From contig NZ_VOUX01000033.1 in assembly GCF_008011855.1 (NCBI RefSeq), forward strand, positions 1,550,001-1,614,000: a DNA stretch of 64,000 bases, given 5' to 3'. This stretch comes from Serratia bockelmannii. Its GTDB lineage: Bacteria; Pseudomonadota; Gammaproteobacteria; Enterobacterales; Enterobacteriaceae. The first letter of the stretch is position 1. Every line of letters begins with the position of its first letter. The notes below the pieces were generated by a model, which made no database searches, was not told where the DNA came from, and saw only the letters and a list, made by a program, of their open reading frames with translations. Position numbers and translations under genes: made by a program. Of this stretch, positions 41,315 through 50,756 are shown in pieces.

Positions 41315-41412
41315 GTTACCCTGCTCGGCGGGCGGATTTATCCCCCCGCCCTTAACCAATAATCTGCTAGTATGGTGGCATTCGAATTCCAGCCAGATGC
41401 CTGATTGTCGCC

Positions 41413-42099
41413 ATGTCTGAAACGTACAGCCTCACCAACAACGTCCCGGTCAACCAACAGATCTATCGCTTCCTGCGCAAGGATATCGTCGACTGCACCA
41501 TCCCCCCCGGCACCCTGCTGTCCGAGAAAGAGATTTCTACCCGCTTTTGCGTTTCGCGCCAGCCGGTGCGCGAAGCCTTCATCAAGCTGGCGGAGGCCGG
41601 CCTGGTGCAGATCCTGCCGCAGCGCGGCACCTTCGTGATGAAGATTTCCGCCAAGCGCGTGGCCGACGGGCGCTTTATCCGTCAGGCGGTGGAATGCGCC
41701 ATCGTGCGCCGCGCGGCCGAGCGCGCCACCCCGGCGCAGCTGATGACGCTGGAGCATAATCTGCACCGCCAGGCGCTGGCGGCGCAGAACGGGCAAACGC
41801 GCGAGTTTTTGGCGCTGGACGACGAATTCCACCAACTGCTGACCCAGTTTGCCGACTGCCCGCTGGCGTGGGAGACCATCGAAACCATCAAGGCCACCAT
41901 GGATCGAGTGCGTTTCCTCAGCCTGAGCGAAGTCTCGCCGCCGGAGAGCCTGATCAAGCAGCACTACCGCATCTACGAGGCGCTGAAAGCGCGCGATGCC
42001 GAGGCGGCGGAGCGCGCCATCCACGATCACCTGCAGGAGATGATCTACTCCATCACCCCGATCGCCCTGCAGAACACCGAGTGGTTCGAGATCGAATAA
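41413..42099 (+). CDS. rspR: RspR, GntR-family (FadR subfamily) regulator
   Basis: 228 aa close to E. coli RspR/YdfH: NNVPVNQQIYRFLRKDIV, winged helix through FCVSRQPVREAFIKLAEAGL (residues about 10-80), then an FCD ligand domain (about 90-215) with Asp/His metal ligands in LDDEFHQLL and LIKQHYRIYEALKARD. In E. coli RspR represses rspAB; here it should control the 34.8-41.3 kb cluster in response to a sugar acid. The promoter shares the GTATGGT motif with rspA. Confidence 0.9.
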   Translation: MSETYSLTNNVPVNQQIYRFLRKDIVDCTIPPGTLLSEKEISTRFCVSRQPVREAFIKLAEAGLVQILPQRGTFVMKISAKRVADGRFIRQAVECAIVRRAAERATPAQLMTLEHNLHRQALAAQNGQTREFLALDDEFHQLLTQFADCPLAWETIETIKATMDRVRFLSLSEVSPPESLIKQHYRIYEALKARDAEAAERAIHDHLQEMIYSITPIALQNTEWFEIE

Positions 42100-42116
42100 T
42101 CAATCGCTTAGCGCGC

Positions 42117-42134
42117 CGGGGGCGATCGCCCCCG
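42117..42134. terminator. GC palindrome after rspR
   Basis: Perfect 18-bp palindrome centred on CGATCG with GGGGG/CCCCC arms, 18 nt beyond the rspR stop. No T-run follows, so it may be a weak terminator or transcript-stabilising hairpin. Confidence 0.4.
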
Positions 42135-42305
42135 CGTATTTGGCCACGCCAATGGCATTTCCTCTCAATCGCATCTATTGTTTGTCCTTGCCGGATCAAG
42201 TTCGGTAGCATCGCTTTACAGCTTCAATCACCGCTTTTTTACTGCGCCGGTGGTCAAAAACCCTTGCATTGCCGGTGTATGAAGAAGCTTAATCGGGAGT
42301 GAATC

Positions 42306-43355
42306 ATGACTGATATTGTGCAGTTGCTAGGAAAGGAAGCGGAAGATCTGCTGCAACACCGCTGTACCACTATCCCCGCCGAGAATCTCTACCTGCCGGG
42401 CGACGACTTCGTCGACCGCGTAATGATCGATAACAACCGCCCCAACAGCGTGCTGCGTTCGATGCAAACCCTGTTCAACCACGGCCGCCTGGCCGGCACC
42501 GGCTACCTGTCTATCCTGCCGGTCGATCAGGGCATAGAGCACTCCGCCGCCGCCTCGTTCGCCGCCAACCCGCTGTATTTCGATCCGAAGAACATCGTCG
42601 AGCTGGCGATTGAAGCTGGCTGTAACTGCGTCGCCTCCACTTACGGCGTGCTGGCGTCGGTATCGCGCCGCTACGCGCACAAGATCCCGTTCCTGGTCAA
42701 ACTCAACCACAACGAAACGCTGAGCTACCCGACCCAGTACGACCAGACCCTGTACGCCAGCGTCGAGCAGGCGTTCAACATGGGCGCGGTGGCGGTCGGC
42801 GCCACCATTTACTTCGGCTCCGAGCAGTCGCGCCGCCAGATCGAAGAGATCTCGATCGCCTTCGAGCGCGCGCATGAGCTGGGCATGGTCACGGTGCTGT
42901 GGGCCTATCTGCGCAACCCGGCGTTCACCAAGGACGGCGTGGACTACCACTCCAGCGCCGATCTGACCGGCCAGGCTAACCACATCGCCGCCACCATCGG
43001 CGCCGACATCGTCAAACAGAAAATGGCGGAAAACAACGGCGGCTACCGTGCGGTGAAATTCGGCTATACCGACGATCGCGTCTACAACAAACTGACCACC
43101 GATCACCCGATCGATCTGGTGCGCTACCAGCTGGCCAACTGCTACATGGGCCGCGCTGGACTGATCAACTCCGGCGGCGCCGCCGGTGAGAACGACCTGC
43201 AGGAATCGGTGCGCACCGCGGTGATCAACAAACGCGCCGGCGGCATGGGCCTGATCCTGGGGCGCAAGGCGTTCAAGAAATCGATGAAAGACGGCGTGGC
43301 GCTGATCAACGCCGTGCAAGACGCCTACCTGGACAAGAAGGTCACCATCGCCTGA
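42306..43355 (+). CDS. fbaB: Class I fructose-bisphosphate aldolase
   Basis: 349-aa Schiff-base aldolase of the DhnA type, nearly colinear with E. coli FbaB ([18 protein letters not shown] at the start). The Schiff-base lysine is Lys237 in [12 protein letters not shown]. It cleaves fructose 1,6-bisphosphate or works in gluconeogenesis; in E. coli it is induced on gluconeogenic carbon and repressed by Cra. A Cra-like sequence (TCAATCGCTTAG) lies about 200 bp upstream at the rspR end, weak evidence. GGGAG lies 7 nt before the start and a strong terminator follows. Confidence 0.97.
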   Translation: MTDIVQLLGKEAEDLLQHRCTTIPAENLYLPGDDFVDRVMIDNNRPNSVLRSMQTLFNHGRLAGTGYLSILPVDQGIEHSAAASFAANPLYFDPKNIVELAIEAGCNCVASTYGVLASVSRRYAHKIPFLVKLNHNETLSYPTQYDQTLYASVEQAFNMGAVAVGATIYFGSEQSRRQIEEISIAFERAHELGMVTVLWAYLRNPAFTKDGVDYHSSADLTGQANHIAATIGADIVKQKMAENNGGYRAVKFGYTDDRVYNKLTTDHPIDLVRYQLANCYMGRAGLINSGGAAGENDLQESVRTAVINKRAGGMGLILGRKAFKKSMKDGVALINAVQDAYLDKKVTIA

Positions 43356-43375
43356 TGTGACAGACCGCCTGTCCC

Positions 43376-43400
43376 AAAGCCCGGTTCGCCGGGCTTTTTT
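43376..43400 (+). terminator. Rho-independent terminator after fbaB
   Basis: Stem AAAGCCCGG (43376-43384) with CCGGGCTTT (43389-43397), UUCG-type tetraloop, T-run to 43400. Confidence 0.92.
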
Positions 43401-43441
43401 GTGCCCGTCCCCCTAAACCCGACGCCGTCAACCTTCTCTTT

Positions 43442-43500
43442 CTTTCACCTTAAACTTTCAAAATAAAATATTTATCTTTCAAATTGTGATCTATTTAAAA
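43442..43500 (+). promoter_or_regulatory. srl promoter region: three CTTTCA repeats and CRP half-site
   Basis: CTTTCA occurs at 43442, 43455 and 43476 in an A+T-rich stretch and once more at 46739 before srlR. Such repeats resemble DeoR-family operators and would suit SrlR. TGTGATCT at 43485-43492 is a good CRP left half with a poor right half. E. coli srl is CRP-activated and SrlR-repressed. Confidence 0.5.
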
Positions 43501-43591
43501 CAAATAGCCCAACAAAGTGACTACTGTAAGGCCCATGGCGACAGAGCCGCCGTTCGCTCCAGGCCATATCAGTCCATTACAGGAGAACATA

Positions 43592-44140
43592 ATGATTGAG
43601 CTAATCACCCACGGCGCCGAGTGGTTTATCGGCCTGTTTCAGAAAGGCGGTGAAGTGTTTGTCGGCATGGTGACCGGCATTTTACCTTTGTTGATCAGCC
43701 TGTTGGTAATCATGAACGCGCTGATCAAATTTGTTGGCCAGGAACGTATCGAACGATTGGCGCAGCGCTGCGCGGGCAACCCCGTCTCGCGCTATCTGCT
43801 GCTGCCGCTGATCGGCACCTTTGTCTTCTGCAACCCGATGACCCTCAGCCTGGGGCGCTTCATGCCGGAGAAATACAAGCCGAGCTACTACGCGGCGGCC
43901 TCCTACAGCTGCCACTCGATGAACGGCCTGTTCCCGCACATCAACCCCGGCGAGCTGTTCGTTTACCTCGGTATCGCCAGCGGCCTGACCACCCTCGGCC
44001 TGCCGCTCGGCCCGCTGGCGGTGAGCTATTTCCTGGTGGGGCTGTTCACCAACTTCTTCCGCGGCTGGATCACCGATCTGACCACCAGCCTGTTCGAACG
44101 CAAGATGGGCATCCGTCTGGATCGCCAGGTGCAACTTTAA
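43592..44140 (+). CDS. srlA: SrlA, glucitol/sorbitol PTS IIC component
   Basis: 182-aa inner-membrane part of the glucitol permease (IIC2 domain): [20 protein letters not shown], several hydrophobic helices, and the conserved [20 protein letters not shown] loop. AGGAGA 5 nt before ATG 43592 fixes the start. First gene of srlAEBD-gutM-srlR-gutQ; with SrlE and SrlB it imports D-glucitol as glucitol 6-phosphate. Confidence 0.95.
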   Translation: MIELITHGAEWFIGLFQKGGEVFVGMVTGILPLLISLLVIMNALIKFVGQERIERLAQRCAGNPVSRYLLLPLIGTFVFCNPMTLSLGRFMPEKYKPSYYAAASYSCHSMNGLFPHINPGELFVYLGIASGLTTLGLPLGPLAVSYFLVGLFTNFFRGWITDLTTSLFERKMGIRLDRQVQL

Positions 44141-44155
44141 TTCGTGGAGTGCAGC

Positions 44156-45136
44156 ATGAGTGCTTATATCCGTATTGAAAAAGGCGCCAGCGGCTGGGGC
44201 GGCCCCCTGGAATTGCCGATCGAACCCGGCAAGAAAGTGGTGTACATCACCGCCGGCACCCGGCCTTCGATCGTCGATCGCCTCAGCGAATTGACCGGTT
44301 GGCCCGCCGTCGACGGTTTCAAAGAGGGCGAGCCGCCGGCGGAAGAGATCGGCGTGGCGGTGATAGACTGCGGCGGCACCCTGCGCTGCGGCCTGTACCC
44401 GAAACGCCGCATTCCGACAGTCAACATCCACGCCACCGGCCAGTCCGGCCCGCTGGCGCAGTTTATCCTCGAAGACATCTATGTCTCCGGCGTGCGCGAC
44501 CACAACATCAGCCGAATCGAAGCGGCAGATAGCCAACCCGCCGCCGCCGTTGCAGCGCCGCCCAAGGCGCGCGACTACGACACCAGCAAGAAAATCACCG
44601 AGCAAAGCGACGGGCTGTTGGCGAAGGTCGGCATGGGCATGGGATCGGTGGTGGCGGTGTTCTTCCAGGCCGGGCGCGACACCATCGACACCGTGCTGAA
44701 GACCATCCTGCCGTTTATGGCGTTCGTCTCGGCCTTGATCGGCATCATCATGGCCTCCGGCCTCGGAGACTTTATCGCTCACGGCCTGACGCCGCTCGCC
44801 AACAGCCCGATCGGCCTGGTGACGCTGGCGCTGATCTGCTCATTCCCGCTGCTGTCGCCGTTCCTCGGCCCCGGCGCGGTCATCGCCCAAGTGATCGGCG
44901 TGCTGGTCGGGGTGCAGATCGGCCTCGGCCATATTCCGCCGCAGCTGGCGCTGCCCGCGCTGTTCGCCATCAACGCGCAGGCCGCCTGCGACTTCATTCC
45001 GGTCGGCCTGTCGCTGGCGGAAGCCAAACAGGACACCGTGCGGGTCGGCGTGCCTTCAGTGCTGGTCGGCCGCTTCCTGACCGGCGCGCCGACGGTGTTG
45101 ATCGCCTGGGCCGCCTCGGCCTTCATTTATCAATAA
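44156..45136 (+). CDS. srlE: SrlE, glucitol/sorbitol PTS IIBC component
   Basis: 326 aa. N-terminal IIB domain (about 1-125) with the phosphocysteine region [16 protein letters not shown], a Pro/Ala linker, and a C-terminal IIC1 membrane domain (about 165-326). [17 protein letters not shown] at the start is characteristic. GGAG lies about 6 nt before ATG 44156, which follows srlA closely. Transfers phosphate from SrlB to incoming glucitol. Confidence 0.95.
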   Translation: MSAYIRIEKGASGWGGPLELPIEPGKKVVYITAGTRPSIVDRLSELTGWPAVDGFKEGEPPAEEIGVAVIDCGGTLRCGLYPKRRIPTVNIHATGQSGPLAQFILEDIYVSGVRDHNISRIEAADSQPAAAVAAPPKARDYDTSKKITEQSDGLLAKVGMGMGSVVAVFFQAGRDTIDTVLKTILPFMAFVSALIGIIMASGLGDFIAHGLTPLANSPIGLVTLALICSFPLLSPFLGPGAVIAQVIGVLVGVQIGLGHIPPQLALPALFAINAQAACDFIPVGLSLAEAKQDTVRVGVPSVLVGRFLTGAPTVLIAWAASAFIYQ

Positions 45137-45158
45137 TTTGATTCCCAGGGAGACGTTT

Positions 45159-45521
45159 ATGCACACCATTTTTCATACCACCATCACGCAGATCGGCGGC
45201 TGCGCCCGCGACGCGTTGCTGGACAACATGCTGATCACCTTCCGTGAAGGCGCGCCGGCGGATATCGAAGAGTTCTGCTTCATCCACCGCCACGGCGCGA
45301 CCGCCGGTGAGCTGCAGGTCGGCGGCGTGATGGAACTGGCGCAGCAGCGCTACGCCATCACCGCCGTCGGCAGCGTCGCCACGCAGAATCTGCGCGAGCT
45401 GGGCCACATCACCGTGCGCTTCGACGGCGAAGCCGAAGCCGAATTCCCCGGCTCGATCCACGTATCCGGCCCGACGCCGACCGATATCCCGTTGGGCAGC
45501 ACGCTGTCATTTATCGCATAA
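45159..45521 (+). CDS. srlB: SrlB, glucitol/sorbitol PTS IIA component
   Basis: 120-aa cytoplasmic IIA-Gtl domain. The phosphorylated His lies in EFCFIHRHGAT; GGVMELAQQRYAITAVGSVA and the final TPTDIPLGSTLSFIA are family-typical. Receives phosphate from HPr and passes it to SrlE. AGGGAG precedes ATG 45159. Confidence 0.95.
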   Translation: MHTIFHTTITQIGGCARDALLDNMLITFREGAPADIEEFCFIHRHGATAGELQVGGVMELAQQRYAITAVGSVATQNLRELGHITVRFDGEAEAEFPGSIHVSGPTPTDIPLGSTLSFIA

Positions 45522-45531
45522 GGAGTAGACC

Positions 45532-46311
45532 ATGTCTGAAGTAGCTGTAGTGATTGGCGGCGGCCAAACGTTAGGCGCCTTTTTGTCCCACGGGCTGGCG
45601 CAGGCCGGTTATCGGGTGGCGGTGGCCGATCTGAACGCCGACAATGCCAATCAGGTGGCACAGCAGATCAACGAAGCGTTTGGCGCAGGCAGCGCCTGCG
45701 GTTTTCAGGCCGACGCCACCGACGAACAGAGCGTGATCGCGCTGGCGGCGGCGGTTGACCGGGCATTCGGCCAGGCCAACCTGCTGGTGTACAGCGCCGG
45801 CATCGCCAAGGCGGCGCCGATCACCGACTTCCCGCTGGGCGACTTCGACCGCTCGCTGCAGGTGAACCTGGTGGGTTATTTCCTCTGCGCCCGCGAATTC
45901 TCGCGCCTGATGATCCGCGACGGCATCGCCGGGCGCATCATTCAGATCAATTCCAAGTCCGGCAAGGTCGGCAGCAAGCACAACTCCGGCTACAGCGCCG
46001 CCAAGTTCGGCGGCGTGGGGCTGACGCAGTCGCTGGCGCTCGATCTGGCGGAGTACGGCATTACCGTGCATTCACTGATGCTTGGCAACCTGCTGAAGTC
46101 GCCGATGTTCCAGTCGCTGCTGCCGCAGTACGCGCAAAAACTGGGCATCGCGCCGGAACAGGTGGAGCAGTACTACATCGACAAGGTGCCGCTGAAACGC
46201 GGCTGCGACTACCAGGACGTGCTGAACACCCTGCTGTTCTACGCCAGCGACAAGGCCTCTTACTGCACCGGCCAGTCGATCAACATCACCGGCGGCCAGG
46301 TGATGTTCTGA
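45532..46311 (+). CDS. srlD: SrlD, sorbitol-6-phosphate 2-dehydrogenase
   Basis: 259-aa short-chain dehydrogenase converting glucitol 6-phosphate to fructose 6-phosphate with NAD+. Cofactor loop VIGGGQTLGAFLSHGLA, NSKSGKVGSKHNSGYSAAKF with catalytic Ser-Tyr-Lys, and the C-terminal NITGGQVMF. Strong AAGGAG ribosome-binding site; product feeds glycolysis alongside neighbouring fbaB. Confidence 0.96.
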   Translation: MSEVAVVIGGGQTLGAFLSHGLAQAGYRVAVADLNADNANQVAQQINEAFGAGSACGFQADATDEQSVIALAAAVDRAFGQANLLVYSAGIAKAAPITDFPLGDFDRSLQVNLVGYFLCAREFSRLMIRDGIAGRIIQINSKSGKVGSKHNSGYSAAKFGGVGLTQSLALDLAEYGITVHSLMLGNLLKSPMFQSLLPQYAQKLGIAPEQVEQYYIDKVPLKRGCDYQDVLNTLLFYASDKASYCTGQSINITGGQVMF

Positions 46312-46321
46312 CGCCATCGAC

Positions 46322-46343
46322 GCCCCCTTCCGCCGAAGGGGGC
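46322..46343 (+). promoter_or_regulatory. Intra-operon hairpin between srlD and gutM
   Basis: Perfect 9-bp stem GCCCCCTTC (46322-46330) with GAAGGGGGC (46335-46343), tetraloop CGCC. No T-run follows, and the gutM Shine-Dalgarno AAGGAGA starts 3 nt later. Likely an mRNA-stabilising or translation-tuning structure rather than a full terminator. Confidence 0.6.
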
Positions 46344-46357
46344 CTAAGGAGAATCCC

Positions 46358-46714
46358 ATGACTCAAGCTCTGATCGCCTTCGCGCTGCTGGCCTGGCTGC
46401 TGCAAATCGCCTTCGGCTGGTGGCAACTGCAGCGCTTCAATCGCGCCTTCGACGGCCTGTGCCAACTGGGCGCCGTCGGCGTCGGCCGTTCCGGCGGCCG
46501 TTTCCGCCCGCGGGTGGTGCTGGCGCTGGCCTTCGATGCCGATCGGCGGGTGTGCGGCAGCCTGTTGCTACGCGGCCTGACCGTTTTCGCCCGGCCCCGC
46601 CCGCTGCCTCGATTGCACGGTTTGCATCAGCGGGATTTGCGCCCGGATGTGATCTTCCCCGAGGATCGCGCATGCCAGTCTGCACTATCGTTAGCGATTG
46701 AACCCAAATCGTGA
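46358..46714 (+). CDS. gutM: GutM family glucitol operon activator
   Basis: 118 aa, matching the size and layout of E. coli GutM/SrlM: one hydrophobic N-terminal segment (about 4-22), then a basic region (FNRAFDGLCQLGAVGVGRSGGRFRPR). GutM promotes srl expression in E. coli, mechanism unclear. Position between srlD and srlR is conserved. The C-terminal third is divergent and Arg/Pro-rich. Confidence 0.88.
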   Translation: MTQALIAFALLAWLLQIAFGWWQLQRFNRAFDGLCQLGAVGVGRSGGRFRPRVVLALAFDADRRVCGSLLLRGLTVFARPRPLPRLHGLHQRDLRPDVIFPEDRACQSALSLAIEPKS

Positions 46715-46797
46715 TATTTTCATATTAAAAGGCATTACCTTTCATAGTGAATTATTCAGCGAGGGAAAATGCCCCACTCTTGTGAACGGGAATCGCG

Positions 46798-47571
46798 ATG
46801 AAACCAAAGCAGCGGCAGGCCGCTATCCTTGAATATCTGCAGCGGCATGGCAAAACGGCAGTGGACGCCCTGGCAGAGCATTTCTCCACCACCGGCACCA
46901 CCATCCGCAAGGATCTCACCCTGCTGGAAGACGAAGGCGAGGTGATCCGCACCTACGGCGGCGTGGTGCTCAGCCGCGACGACGGCGATCAGCCGATCGA
47001 CCGCAAAACCCATATCAATACCGAGAAAAAGCGCCACATCGCCAGCGCCGCTGTGGCGCTGATCGCCGACGGGGACTCGCTGATCTTCGACGCCGGCAGC
47101 ACGGTGCTGCAGATGGTGCCGCACCTGGCGCAGTTCAATAACATCACGGTGATGACCAATAGCCTGACCATCGTCAACGCGCTGGTGGAGCTGGACAACG
47201 ATCAGACCATCCTGATGCCAGGCGGCACCTACCGCAAAAAATCGGCCTCGTTCCACGGCAGCCTGGCCGAATCGGCGTTCCAGCAGTTCAGCTTCGACAA
47301 GCTGTTTATCGGCGCGGACGGCGTCGATCTCAACGCCGGCGTCACCACTTTCAACGAAGTGCACAACGTCAGCAAAGCGATGTGCGAAGCCGCCGGCCGC
47401 ATTATTCTGTTGGTAGACTCCTCGAAATTCGGCCGCAAGAGCCCGAACGTGGTGTGCGAACTCAGCGCCGTCGACACGCTGATCACCGACCGAGACATCA
47501 ACCCCGATTACCTCGCCGCCCTGCAGGCGAAAGGCATCAATATCCTTCTGGTAGGAGACCCCGATGAGTAA
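46798..47571 (+). CDS. srlR: SrlR, DeoR-family glucitol repressor
   Basis: 257 aa. DeoR HTH (residues about 3-58) with [20 protein letters not shown], then a sugar-phosphate sensor domain ([37 protein letters not shown]). Represses srl when glucitol is absent. A CTTTCA motif 54 bp upstream, as in the srlA promoter, suggests an additional autoregulated promoter. Overlaps gutQ by 8 nt. Confidence 0.93.
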   Translation: MKPKQRQAAILEYLQRHGKTAVDALAEHFSTTGTTIRKDLTLLEDEGEVIRTYGGVVLSRDDGDQPIDRKTHINTEKKRHIASAAVALIADGDSLIFDAGSTVLQMVPHLAQFNNITVMTNSLTIVNALVELDNDQTILMPGGTYRKKSASFHGSLAESAFQQFSFDKLFIGADGVDLNAGVTTFNEVHNVSKAMCEAAGRIILLVDSSKFGRKSPNVVCELSAVDTLITDRDINPDYLAALQAKGINILLVGDPDE

Positions 47572-48535
47572 CGCCAACGCCCTGCTCGCCTTCGCCCGCG
47601 AAACGCTGGAGATCGAGCTGACCGAAGCGCAGCGCCTGCTGGCGCGCCTCGACGACAACTTCGTCTGCACCTGCGAACTGCTGCTGAACTGCCGTGGCAA
47701 AGCGGTGATTTCCGGCATCGGCAAGTCCGGCCATATCGGCAAGAAGATCGCCGCGTCGCTGGCCAGCACCGGCACGCCGTCGTTCTTCGTGCACCCGGCG
47801 GAGGCGCTGCACGGCGATCTCGGCATGATCGGCGCCGACGACGTGGTGGTGTTCATCTCCTACTCCGGCCGCGCCAAAGAGCTGGACCTGATCCTGCCGC
47901 TGCTGGCGGAGAACGGTATTCCGGTGATCGCCGTTACCGGCGGCAAAGAGTCGCCGCTGGCGCAGGCCGCGGCCTGCGTGTTGGATATAGGCGTCGAGCG
48001 AGAAGCCTGCCCAATGGGGCTGGCGCCCACCTCCAGCGCGGTAAACACCCTGATGATGGGCGATGCCCTGGCGATGGCGCTGATGCGCCAGCGCGGTTTC
48101 AACGCGGAAGACTTCGCCCGCTCGCACCCGGGCGGCAGTCTGGGCGCGCGCCTGCTGAACCGCGTGCATCACCTGATGCGCACCGGCGATCGCCTGCCGC
48201 GCGTGAGCGAAAGCGCCAACGTGATGGAAGCGATGCTGGAACTGAGCCGCACCGGGCTCGGGTTGGTGGCGGTCTGCGACGCGCAGCAGCGGGTGGTGGG
48301 CGTATTTACCGACGGCGACCTGCGCCGCTGGCTGGTGAAGGGCAACAGCCTGCAGGATCCGCTCAGCCCGGCGATCACCCGCCCCGGCTATCGGCTGCCG
48401 GAGCAGTGGCGCGCCGGCGAGGCGCTGGAAGCGCTGCACGAACAGCACATCAGCGCGGCCCCGGTGGTCGATATGGACGGTGTGTTGGTGGGGGCGCTCA
48501 ACCTGCACGATCTGCATCAGGCCGGCATCGGCTGA
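47564..48535 (+). CDS. gutQ: GutQ, D-arabinose 5-phosphate isomerase
   Basis: 323 aa: SIS domain (about 35-175; [38 protein letters not shown]) and two CBS domains (about 205-320). Interconverts ribulose 5-phosphate and arabinose 5-phosphate, the KDO precursor, and in E. coli also signals in the srl system. The conserved [15 protein letters not shown] segment supports function. Last gene of the operon, translationally coupled to srlR. Confidence 0.95.
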   Translation: MSNANALLAFARETLEIELTEAQRLLARLDDNFVCTCELLLNCRGKAVISGIGKSGHIGKKIAASLASTGTPSFFVHPAEALHGDLGMIGADDVVVFISYSGRAKELDLILPLLAENGIPVIAVTGGKESPLAQAAACVLDIGVEREACPMGLAPTSSAVNTLMMGDALAMALMRQRGFNAEDFARSHPGGSLGARLLNRVHHLMRTGDRLPRVSESANVMEAMLELSRTGLGLVAVCDAQQRVVGVFTDGDLRRWLVKGNSLQDPLSPAITRPGYRLPEQWRAGEALEALHEQHISAAPVVDMDGVLVGALNLHDLHQAGIG

Positions 48536-48541
48536 TCAACG

Positions 48542-48569
48542 CCGGGGGCGCCATCACAGGCGCCCCCGG
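48542..48569. terminator. Hairpin between converging gutQ and ivy
   Basis: Perfect 11-bp stem CCGGGGGCGCC (48542-48552) with GGCGCCCCCGG (48559-48569), 6-nt loop, no T-run on either side. Probably slows or ends transcription from both directions. Confidence 0.55.
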
Positions 48570-48574
48570 TCAGA

Positions 48575-49033
48575 TCATTTCCAATCGGGATTGTTCTCGA
48601 ACTGCTGCTTCAGCAGCGCTTTCATGTCGTCATTCGGCTTGCCTAGCCACTGGTACTTGGCATACTTCTTCGGATGATCGACGGCTTCCGGCCGATCTTC
48701 CACTTCCACCCGCACGCCCCAGGCCTGAGATTTATCCGCGCTGAACGCCACGATCAAAAAGTTGTTGCCGCAGTCGTGCGGCTTGCACAGGTTGCCGACC
48801 AGATACTCTTTGCCCTTCCAGCTCAGGTTCTGCGCCGGCGTAGAGGTGCCGACGCCCTTGCGCGCCCAGCCCGGCATCCGCGCCTGGCCTTTCACCATGT
48901 TTTGCCAGCTGGCCTGATACCCCGGCTGCTGAATCAAATCCGACGTGGTGACGATCTGCTGGGCAAAGCTGCCCGCGCTGAAGCTGAGCAGTGCGCCGAA
49001 GAGGGCGCAACGCAGCGCCTGGTGTCCCGTCAT
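48575..49033 (-). CDS. ivy: Ivy family C-type lysozyme inhibitor
   Basis: 152 aa with a signal peptide (about residues 1-24, ending ...SFAQQ) and a mature periplasmic domain. The Ivy loop CKPHDCG, with two disulfide cysteines around the His that enters the lysozyme active site, is intact; GWARKGVGTSTPAQNL also matches the family. Protects the cell wall from host lysozyme. GAAGGACT gives a good ribosome-binding site. No operon partner. Confidence 0.9.
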   Translation of the reverse strand: MTGHQALRCALFGALLSFSAGSFAQQIVTTSDLIQQPGYQASWQNMVKGQARMPGWARKGVGTSTPAQNLSWKGKEYLVGNLCKPHDCGNNFLIVAFSADKSQAWGVRVEVEDRPEAVDHPKKYAKYQWLGKPNDDMKALLKQQFENNPDWK

Positions 49034-49117
49034 AGTCCTTCTCCCTAGGTTAAATCAGGTTTCGCCCGTCAAACCGGGCCTGAACTAGTCAGACCACGGT
49101 TGCGGCAAAAAGTTGAC

Positions 49118-49918
49118 TCACCACCAGGCGTGAAAATGATGCACCGGCCCGATGCCGTGCCCCACTTCCAGGGTGTCCGCCTGTTGCAGCGCGTGTTGCA
49201 GGTAGTCCTTGGCGGCGGCCACCGTGGCCGCCCAGTCGGCATGGCGCGGGCGCAGCGCCGCCAGCGCGGCCGAGAGCGTGCAACCGGTGCCGTGGGTGTG
49301 GCGGGTGGCGACGCGCGGCGCGGTAAAGCGCTGCTCGCCTTCTGCGGTAAACAGCCAGTCCGGGCTCTCACTTTCGCTCAGGTGGCCGCCCTTCATCAGC
49401 ACCGCCCGGCAGCCCATCGCCAGCAGCGCCCGCCCCTGCTCACGCATCTGCGCTTCATCTTCCGCCGGCGCGCACGCCAGCAGCGCCGCCGCTTCTGGCA
49501 GGTTCGGCGTAATGATCGACACCAGCGGCAACAGCTCGCGCCGAATAGACGCCACCGCCTCCGGCGCCAGCAACGGATCGCCGCTTTTCGCCAGCATCAC
49601 GGTGTCCAGCACCACGAATTCCGGCCGGTAATGGCGCAGCCGTTCGGCCACCGCCTGCACGATGTCAGCGTTGGCCAGCATGCCGATCTTGACGCTGTCG
49701 ATGCGCACGTCGCTGAATACCGAGTCCAGCTGCGCGGCGACGAACGCCGGATCGATGTAATACACCGACTGCACGCCGCGGGTATTCTGCGCCACCAGCG
49801 CGGTGATCACCGAGGTGCCGTAGGCGCCAAGCGCCGAGAAAGCCTTCAAATCGGCCTGAATGCCGGCGCCGCCGCTGGGATCGGTGCCGGCGATGGTCAG
49901 GGCGTTAATGCGTTTCAT
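49118..49918 (-). CDS. thiD: ThiD, HMP kinase / HMP-phosphate kinase
   Basis: 266-aa ribokinase-like enzyme phosphorylating hydroxymethylpyrimidine twice for thiamine synthesis and salvage. [33 protein letters not shown], and GTGCTLSAALAALRPRHADW carrying the anion hole and catalytic base. Start at ATG 49918 overlaps the thiM stop by one base (TGATG) and follows GGAGGA. Expressed with thiM under the TPP riboswitch. Confidence 0.97.
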   Translation of the reverse strand: MKRINALTIAGTDPSGGAGIQADLKAFSALGAYGTSVITALVAQNTRGVQSVYYIDPAFVAAQLDSVFSDVRIDSVKIGMLANADIVQAVAERLRHYRPEFVVLDTVMLAKSGDPLLAPEAVASIRRELLPLVSIITPNLPEAAALLACAPAEDEAQMREQGRALLAMGCRAVLMKGGHLSESESPDWLFTAEGEQRFTAPRVATRHTHGTGCTLSAALAALRPRHADWAATVAAAKDYLQHALQQADTLEVGHGIGPVHHFHAWW

Positions 49919-50709
49919 CACAGATCCTCCCCACGCAGCTGATACAGCGCGTCAAGGAACACCGGCGTAAAGCTGCCCGGCCCGGCGGCCTGCCTGGCCG
50001 CGAGGCCACCGCAGTGAGACATCACTCGGCAGGCGGTCGCCACGTTATCCAGGCGATCGCCCGGCAGGGCGCAAAACGCCGCCGCCACCGCCGACAGCGC
50101 GCAGCCGGTGCCCACTACCCGCGTCATCAGCGGGGAACCGCCTTCGATCGCCCAGTCGCGCTGGCCGTCGGTGACGTAATCCACCGCGCCGGTGACCGCC
50201 ACCACCGCGCCGCTGCGCTGCGCCAGCTCACGCGCGGCGGGCAATGCCGCCAGCGAATCGTCGCCGCTGTCCACGCCGCGGCCGCTGGCCAGCAACCCGC
50301 TGAGCGCCATGATTTCCGAGGCGTTGCCGCGTATCGCCGCCGGTTTCTCGTCCAGCAGCCGTTTGGCGAAGGCGGTGCGGTAGGAGAGCGCGCCGACCGC
50401 CACCGGATCCAGCGTCCAGGGCTTGCCGGCCCGATTGGCGGCGGCCACCGCCGCCCGCATCGATTCGGCACGCAGCGCGTTGAGGGTGCCGACGTTGATC
50501 AGCAGGCCGTCGGCCAGCGCGCTGAACTGCGCCGCCTCTTGCGGCTCCACCACCATCGCCGGGGAAGCGCCGAGCGCCAGCAACACGTTGGCGGTCAGCG
50601 ATTGCACCACTTCGTTAGTCAGGCAGTGGATCAGCGAAGGGCGCTGTTGGAATTGGGTCAGACAGGCCGCGGCGCGCGCGCCGGGTAGTGCATCAGGTCG
50701 AGCGATCAT
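49918..50709 (-). CDS. thiM: ThiM, hydroxyethylthiazole kinase
   Basis: 263-aa salvage kinase for the thiazole moiety of thiamine: [43 protein letters not shown], and [20 protein letters not shown] with the catalytic Cys/Gly motif. First gene after the TPP riboswitch; its Shine-Dalgarno GGGAGG (50713-50718) is partly contained in a hairpin of the expression platform. Confidence 0.96.
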   Translation of the reverse strand: MIARPDALPGARAAACLTQFQQRPSLIHCLTNEVVQSLTANVLLALGASPAMVVEPQEAAQFSALADGLLINVGTLNALRAESMRAAVAAANRAGKPWTLDPVAVGALSYRTAFAKRLLDEKPAAIRGNASEIMALSGLLASGRGVDSGDDSLAALPAARELAQRSGAVVAVTGAVDYVTDGQRDWAIEGGSPLMTRVVGTGCALSAVAAAFCALPGDRLDNVATACRVMSHCGGLAARQAAGPGSFTPVFLDALYQLRGEDL

Positions 50710-50712
50710 ATT

Positions 50713-50750
50713 CCTCCCAACCGGCGTTCAAGAAGGCGGCGCCGGCTGGG
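50713..50750 (-). promoter_or_regulatory. Shine-Dalgarno-sequestering hairpin of the thiM riboswitch
   Basis: On the transcript, arms CCCAGCCGGCG (50750-50740) and CGCCGGTTGGG (50726-50716) pair over 11 bp with one G-U; the last three bases belong to the GGGAGG ribosome-binding site of thiM. Fits TPP-dependent translational shut-off. Confidence 0.7.
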
Positions 50751-50756
50751 CGGCCG

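Noticed and set aside
42100-42112. Cra site for fbaB
   Set aside because: TCAATCGCTTAG fits the Cra pattern but lies about 200 bp upstream of fbaB at the end of rspR; too weak for its own feature.
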